Source of the DNA: an uncultured Clostridia bacterium
Lineage (GTDB): Bacteria; Bacillota; Clostridia; TANB77; CAG-508
Assembly (NCBI GenBank): GCA_934167735.1
Contig: CAKPLV010000046.1
Location: forward strand, 1-7,039
Direction: 5' to 3'
DNA: 7,039 nt
Shown: one piece after another, positions 6,405 to 7,039 of the stretch
Layout of the letters: every line of letters begins with the position of its first letter
Position numbering within the stretch: the first letter of the stretch is position 1
Notes under the pieces: model-generated
Told to the model about the DNA's origin: nothing
Databases searched by the model: none
What the model saw: the letters and a program-made list of their open reading frames with translations, nothing else
Made by a program: the position numbers and the translations under genes

Positions 6405-7039
6405 ATGGAGGTTTTATATGTATATGGTGAACTTAAATATTATGAGATAGAAAATTTAATAAAAACATATTATGAAACTCAAAATATTAATGATATAAAT
6501 GTTCAAAAAGAAAAAGAATGTGATTTGGTTTCTTTGAGAATTGCTCAACTATTAGAGGATAAAAGTTTTGGTTTCAGTCCTATTACTTTAAAAAATATTC
6601 ACAAATATTTATTTAAAGATATTTATGATTTTGCTGGAAACTATAGAAATTATAATATTACCAAAAAAGAACCAATTTTAAATGGAGAAACTGTTAAATA
6701 TGTAAACTATCAAGATATCGAAAGTTATTTTGATTATGATTTTAAAGACGAAAAGGATTTTGATTATTCAAATTTAAACAATGATGAATTAATTATGCAT
6801 ATTGCTAAATTTACTTCTAGCATATGGCAAGTACATCCATTCGGCGAAGGAAATACAAGAACTATATCAATATTTATTGAAAAGTATCTTGATAATATGG
6901 ATTTTAATCTTAATTTAAATGTTTTTAAATATAAAAGTTTATATTTTAGAAACGCATTAGTTAGAAGTAATTATGGAAATATTCCTAAAGGTATCTATCC
7001 TACATTTGATTATTTAGTATTGTTTTTTGAAAATTTATT
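6405..7039 (+). CDS. Fic-domain protein (AMP/NMP-transferase fold), C-terminus cut by window edge
   Basis: This frame is open for 211 codons to the right edge. The catalytic loop is HPFGEGNTRT (144-153), matching HxFx(D/E)GNxR: H144 is the catalytic base, E148 would coordinate Mg2+, and N150 and R152 would hold the nucleotide phosphates. Thr replaces the second Gly of the classic GNGR, a variant I recall from other Firmicute Fic proteins. Upstream, IHKYLFKDIYDFAGNYR (65-81) is the usual first Fic helix. Family members transfer AMP or a related group from a nucleotide to a hydroxyl on a target protein, often as toxin-antitoxin modules. No inhibitory (S/T)xxxE(G/N) motif is visible in these 211 residues, so inhibition would need a separate antitoxin or a motif beyond the edge. 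The start is uncertain: ATG 6405 is the only near in-frame ATG but lacks a Shine-Dalgarno, while GGAGG (6407-6411) serves ATG 6418, which is out of frame and stops at 6448-6450. Confidence 0.85.
   Translation, partial: MEVLYVYGELKYYEIENLIKTYYETQNINDINVQKEKECDLVSLRIAQLLEDKSFGFSPITLKNIHKYLFKDIYDFAGNYRNYNITKKEPILNGETVKYVNYQDIESYFDYDFKDEKDFDYSNLNNDELIMHIAKFTSSIWQVHPFGEGNTRTISIFIEKYLDNMDFNLNLNVFKYKSLYFRNALVRSNYGNIPKGIYPTFDYLVLFFENL

Noticed and set aside
6418..6450. Short reading frame MYMVNLNIMR after the good Shine-Dalgarno
   Set aside because: Ten codons with no sign of being a leader peptide. It is treated as part of the Fic start-site conflict and not as a gene.

Overview
The window is strongly AT-rich with A/T-ending codons, AGGAGG-type ribosome binding sites, consensus-like sigma-A promoters and intrinsic terminators. 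Together with the protein families present, this suggests a low-GC anaerobic Firmicute of the Clostridia, probably a gut-type lineage. The main evidence is an oxygen-sensitive 2-hydroxyacyl-CoA dehydratase activase and a clostridial-type prepilin N-terminus on a surface protein. No rRNA, tRNA, CRISPR array, transposase or integrase is visible.

Layout from left to right: (1) 1-616, minus strand: the N-terminal 205 residues of a BcrAD/BadFG-type activase, cut by the left edge, with its own promoter at 668-696. (2) 726-3140, minus: an 804-residue ABC transporter fusing an ATPase to a MacB/FtsX-type permease. Its promoter is a perfect TTGACA-17-TATAAT, and a 21-bp palindrome fills the spacer, so it looks tightly repressor-controlled. 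No regulator gene is in the window. (3) 3204-3428: intergenic, holding a terminator for the gene to its right (3350-3389) and a second, longer hairpin of uncertain role (3241-3302). (4) 3429-5099, minus: a 556-residue protein joining a type IV prepilin leader and helix to an RCC1-type beta-propeller. (5) 5100-5314: a divergent regulatory region with a promoter on each strand, a TA microsatellite and a 9-bp direct repeat. (6) 5315-5806, plus: an unrecognised 163-residue soluble protein ending in a terminator shared with the convergent next gene. (7) 5838-6347, minus: a 169-residue membrane protein that looks like DUF6512. (8) 6405 to the right edge, plus: a Fic-domain protein cut by the window end. 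Its best ribosome binding site is out of frame with its reading frame.

Most genes appear to be separate transcription units with their own promoter or terminator, so this looks like chromosomal housekeeping/accessory sequence and not one operon. No multi-gene system is evident. The most unusual points are the operator-in-spacer promoter of the ABC transporter, the prepilin-RCC1 fusion, the structured hairpin at 3241-3302 and the start-site conflict of the Fic gene.
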